Assembly: GCA_021300455.1 (NCBI GenBank)
Contig: JAJTDP010000028.1
Coordinates: 1-55,639 of the forward strand
From: Sediminibacterium sp.
Lineage (GTDB): Bacteria; Bacteroidota; Bacteroidia; Chitinophagales; Chitinophagaceae
Length of the DNA stretch: 55,639 bases
Direction of reading: 5' to 3'
Shown: positions 53,964 to 55,639 of the stretch, one piece after another
Position numbering within the stretch: the first letter of the stretch is position 1
Layout of the letters: the number at the start of each line of letters is the position of its first letter
The notes under the pieces: model-generated
Seen by the model: only the letters and a program-made list of their open reading frames with translations
What the model was told of the DNA's origin: nothing
Databases searched by the model: none
Translations under genes and position numbers: made by a program

Positions 53964-54503
53964 ATGAATTACCGAATTAGTTATATTATTATTGTCCTGC
54001 TTTTTTTGTCTTTCAAAATGAATGCGCAATCTACTGCGGTCAGCGGTGTGGTCTATGATATTTCAGGAAGAAGGCCTATTGAAGCTGTCATGGTATATAG
54101 TAATACTAATTTTGCATTCACCGATTCTTTAGGACGCTATGTAATTAATGTAAAAAAGAAAGATTCTGTTTGGTTTTCCTTATTTGGAAAAACGACACAA
54201 AAATATCCAATTGACACCATTGAAGATCTAAGCAATTTCAATGTCATGATTCATGTGACTGGATTTGATTTACCAGAAGTGCGCGTTAGAAATAGTTATT
54301 ATAAATTGGACTCCATTCAAAACAGAATCGATTATGCTAAATATTTTAACTACCAGGCGCCGGGCATTAGATTAGAAGGAGAGGAATTGGACCGTTTTAT
54401 GATCTTTTGCAAGCCTTCCTATGAGGTCCTAGGCTTATTAAACGACCTCGAATTGGGCTATTATATTCAAAAGAAATTCGAAGAATTTAAAAAGAACCCA
54501 TAA
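53964..54503 (+). CDS. Short CarboxypepD_reg-like secreted protein
   Basis: 179 residues with a signal peptide ending in KMNAQ (22). Residues 24-95 form a CarboxypepD_reg-like beta-sandwich (SGVVYDISGRRPIEAVMVYS; DSLGRYVINV). The tail has LDSIQNRIDYAKYFNYQAPGI and then KPSYEVL. I recall longer relatives of ~250 residues in which some 70 residues separate those two segments, so this copy may have lost an internal piece in frame. Function is unknown. The upstream region has two interleaved direct repeats. Confidence 0.65.
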   Translation: MNYRISYIIIVLLFLSFKMNAQSTAVSGVVYDISGRRPIEAVMVYSNTNFAFTDSLGRYVINVKKKDSVWFSLFGKTTQKYPIDTIEDLSNFNVMIHVTGFDLPEVRVRNSYYKLDSIQNRIDYAKYFNYQAPGIRLEGEELDRFMIFCKPSYEVLGLLNDLELGYYIQKKFEEFKKNP

Positions 54504-54602
54504 GTCCTTTATATTAAATCTAGTGGATCTGCCCCCACTCATCTATTTTCTTTCACAAAACATGTCATTTTAGCTATCTTTAAGCACTAAAATTAGACCA
54601 AT

Positions 54603-55639
54603 TTGAGAAAGCTTAATTTGATTGCCTTCATCCTAATGTTAGGATTATTTGCCTGTAAAGAGAAAACAAAGCCAACAGATAAATTCAATGCCAATGCGCC
54701 TGTATCTGTAGATATTGCAATTGCTGCTGCACAAGTAGTAGATAAAGTGATTGAAGTGAATGGCTCGGTGGTAGCAAGTGAATTTGTTGACATTCGTCCA
54801 GAATCCAATGGCCGTATTGTTTTTTTACAAATCCCTGAAGGTAAAATGGTGACTGCAGGTACCGTGCTAGCCAAGTTAAATGATGCTGATTTACAAGCTC
54901 AATTACAAAAAATAAAAGTGCAATTAGCATTAGCAAATATCAATGAGCAAAGAAATTTAAAATTAGTTCAAGCAAAAGGGATCAATCAAAGTGATTATGA
55001 AATTAGTTTGCAACAAGTCAATGGCTTAAAAGCAGACATGGTGTATACGCAGTCTTTGATTGACAAAACAGTGATTAAAGCACCATTTAGTGGTCAAATG
55101 GGATTAAGACAAGTGAGTTTAGGAGCCAATATCAATACAGCATCTACGATTGTTACTTTGCAAAAAGTAGATCAGTTAAAAGTTGACTTTACTTTACCAG
55201 AAATCTATCAAAATTATATCAAGGTTGGCAAGAAAGTGACCGTAGAAAGTATCGCTAATCCTGGCGTTAAAATGACTGCAACCATTGCTGCTATTGAGCC
55301 TCAGATTATTGCTACTTCAAGAAATATTAAAGTACGTGCTAATTTACAAGGCAAGTTATTACCAGGTGCTTATACTAAAGTGTTCCTTGGAGAGAATCAA
55401 CAAAAGCCAAGTATATTGGTTCCATCTAATATCATTATTCCAGATTCTAAAGTAAAACAACTTGTTGTTGTTAGAGAGGGTAAAGCAAAATTTATCAATG
55501 TGGAAACCGGATACCGAACTGCGGCTGGTGTTGAAATTACATCTGGAGTAAAAGTAGGCGACACCTTAATTGTTGCAGGGATGCTTTTTGTAAGAGACGG
55601 AAGTGAATTAAAAATTGGAAAGACATTACCACTTGCTGA
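54603..55639 (+). CDS. RND efflux periplasmic adaptor (MFP) subunit, 3' end beyond window
   Basis: At least 345 codons, open to the last base. The TTG at 54603 is the best start because it gives a lipoprotein signal (RKLNLIAFILMLGLFAC, Cys 18); an ATG at 54636 would lose the basic end. The adaptor layout is clear: a barrel-sandwich half with VDIRPESNGRIVFLQIPEGK and V-x-AGTVLAKLNDADL, a short coiled hairpin rich in Gln and Leu (~100-150), then TVIKAPFSGQMGLRQVSLGANI and a beta-barrel (VGKKVTVESIANPGV). It links an inner-membrane RND pump to an outer-membrane channel; the pump gene is expected just downstream. Confidence 0.92.
   Translation, partial: MRKLNLIAFILMLGLFACKEKTKPTDKFNANAPVSVDIAIAAAQVVDKVIEVNGSVVASEFVDIRPESNGRIVFLQIPEGKMVTAGTVLAKLNDADLQAQLQKIKVQLALANINEQRNLKLVQAKGINQSDYEISLQQVNGLKADMVYTQSLIDKTVIKAPFSGQMGLRQVSLGANINTASTIVTLQKVDQLKVDFTLPEIYQNYIKVGKKVTVESIANPGVKMTATIAAIEPQIIATSRNIKVRANLQGKLLPGAYTKVFLGENQQKPSILVPSNIIIPDSKVKQLVVVREGKAKFINVETGYRTAAGVEITSGVKVGDTLIVAGMLFVRDGSELKIGKTLPLA

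Noticed and set aside
54593..54936. Minus-strand frames at the end of the window
   Set aside because: They are antisense to the RND adaptor gene, which has a lipoprotein signal and all the family segments.
1..55639. tRNA, rRNA, insertion sequences, integrases or phage genes
   Set aside because: None could be recognised by eye; a tRNAscan or Infernal run would be needed to exclude small RNAs with confidence.

Overview
The window is an AT-rich stretch of a Bacteroidota chromosome, most likely from the Chitinophagaceae or a close relative. The evidence is a SusC/SusD pair, many lipoproteins with Bacteroidota-type lipoboxes, TonB-linked receptors with an N-terminal CarboxypepD_reg domain, promoters of the TAnnTTTG type with little Shine-Dalgarno sequence, and small families typical of the phylum (VF530, DUF4834, FISUMP-domain lipoproteins). 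I saw no rRNA, tRNA, CRISPR array, transposase, integrase or phage gene. The region reads as ordinary chromosome with some accessory nutrient and metal loci. No gene-free stretch exceeds 300 bases; the longest, 14377-14624, lies upstream of the susC-like gene.

Layout. 1-12 kb: the tail of a TolB-like protein, a Tat-exported oxidoreductase, a surface-antigen type beta-barrel, VF530, an RluE-like pseudouridine synthase, a minus-strand polyphosphate operon (ppk1, ppx, TSUP transporter), an LpxH-like phosphoesterase with a glycosyltransferase, a threonine/serine dehydratase gene broken by an internal deletion, and a phytanoyl-CoA dioxygenase-like protein. 12-20.4 kb: a FISUMP lipoprotein overlapping a PQQ-type sugar dehydrogenase/cytochrome c fusion, then a SusC/SusD/lipoprotein operon closed by a strong terminator. 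20.5-25.7 kb: xylulokinase, xylose isomerase, an APC permease and a dimethylargininase-like hydrolase. 26-31.2 kb: beta-carbonic anhydrase, then a TonB receptor plus a beta-helix lipoprotein, preceded by 11-bp-phased repeats resembling a PHO box and closed by a strong terminator.

31.2-36.9 kb: an arsR-arsM-arsC operon with a clear palindromic operator and no efflux pump, alanine dehydrogenase divergent from an Lrp/AsnC regulator, a PaiB-like flavoprotein, a VOC protein, a HAD phosphatase and a DUF4834 protein. 36.8-43.8 kb: the rimP-nusA-infB operon with a terminator-like hairpin between its promoter and first codon, then surA and pirin. 43.8-49 kb: a long-form PurF, a KAS III enzyme, and a manC-kdsD pair for nucleotide and surface sugars. 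49-55.6 kb: recQ, a DUF3089 lipoprotein, chrA with a hairpin across its start codon, a short CarboxypepD_reg-like protein, and the adaptor subunit of an RND efflux system that runs off the window end.

The points most worth following are the putative attenuator in the rimP-nusA-infB leader, the PHO-box-like repeats upstream of the TonB receptor/beta-helix operon, the start-codon hairpin of chrA, the efflux-free arsenic operon, and the deleted dehydratase gene. All functional calls come from reading the sequence and recalled family knowledge; no database search was run.
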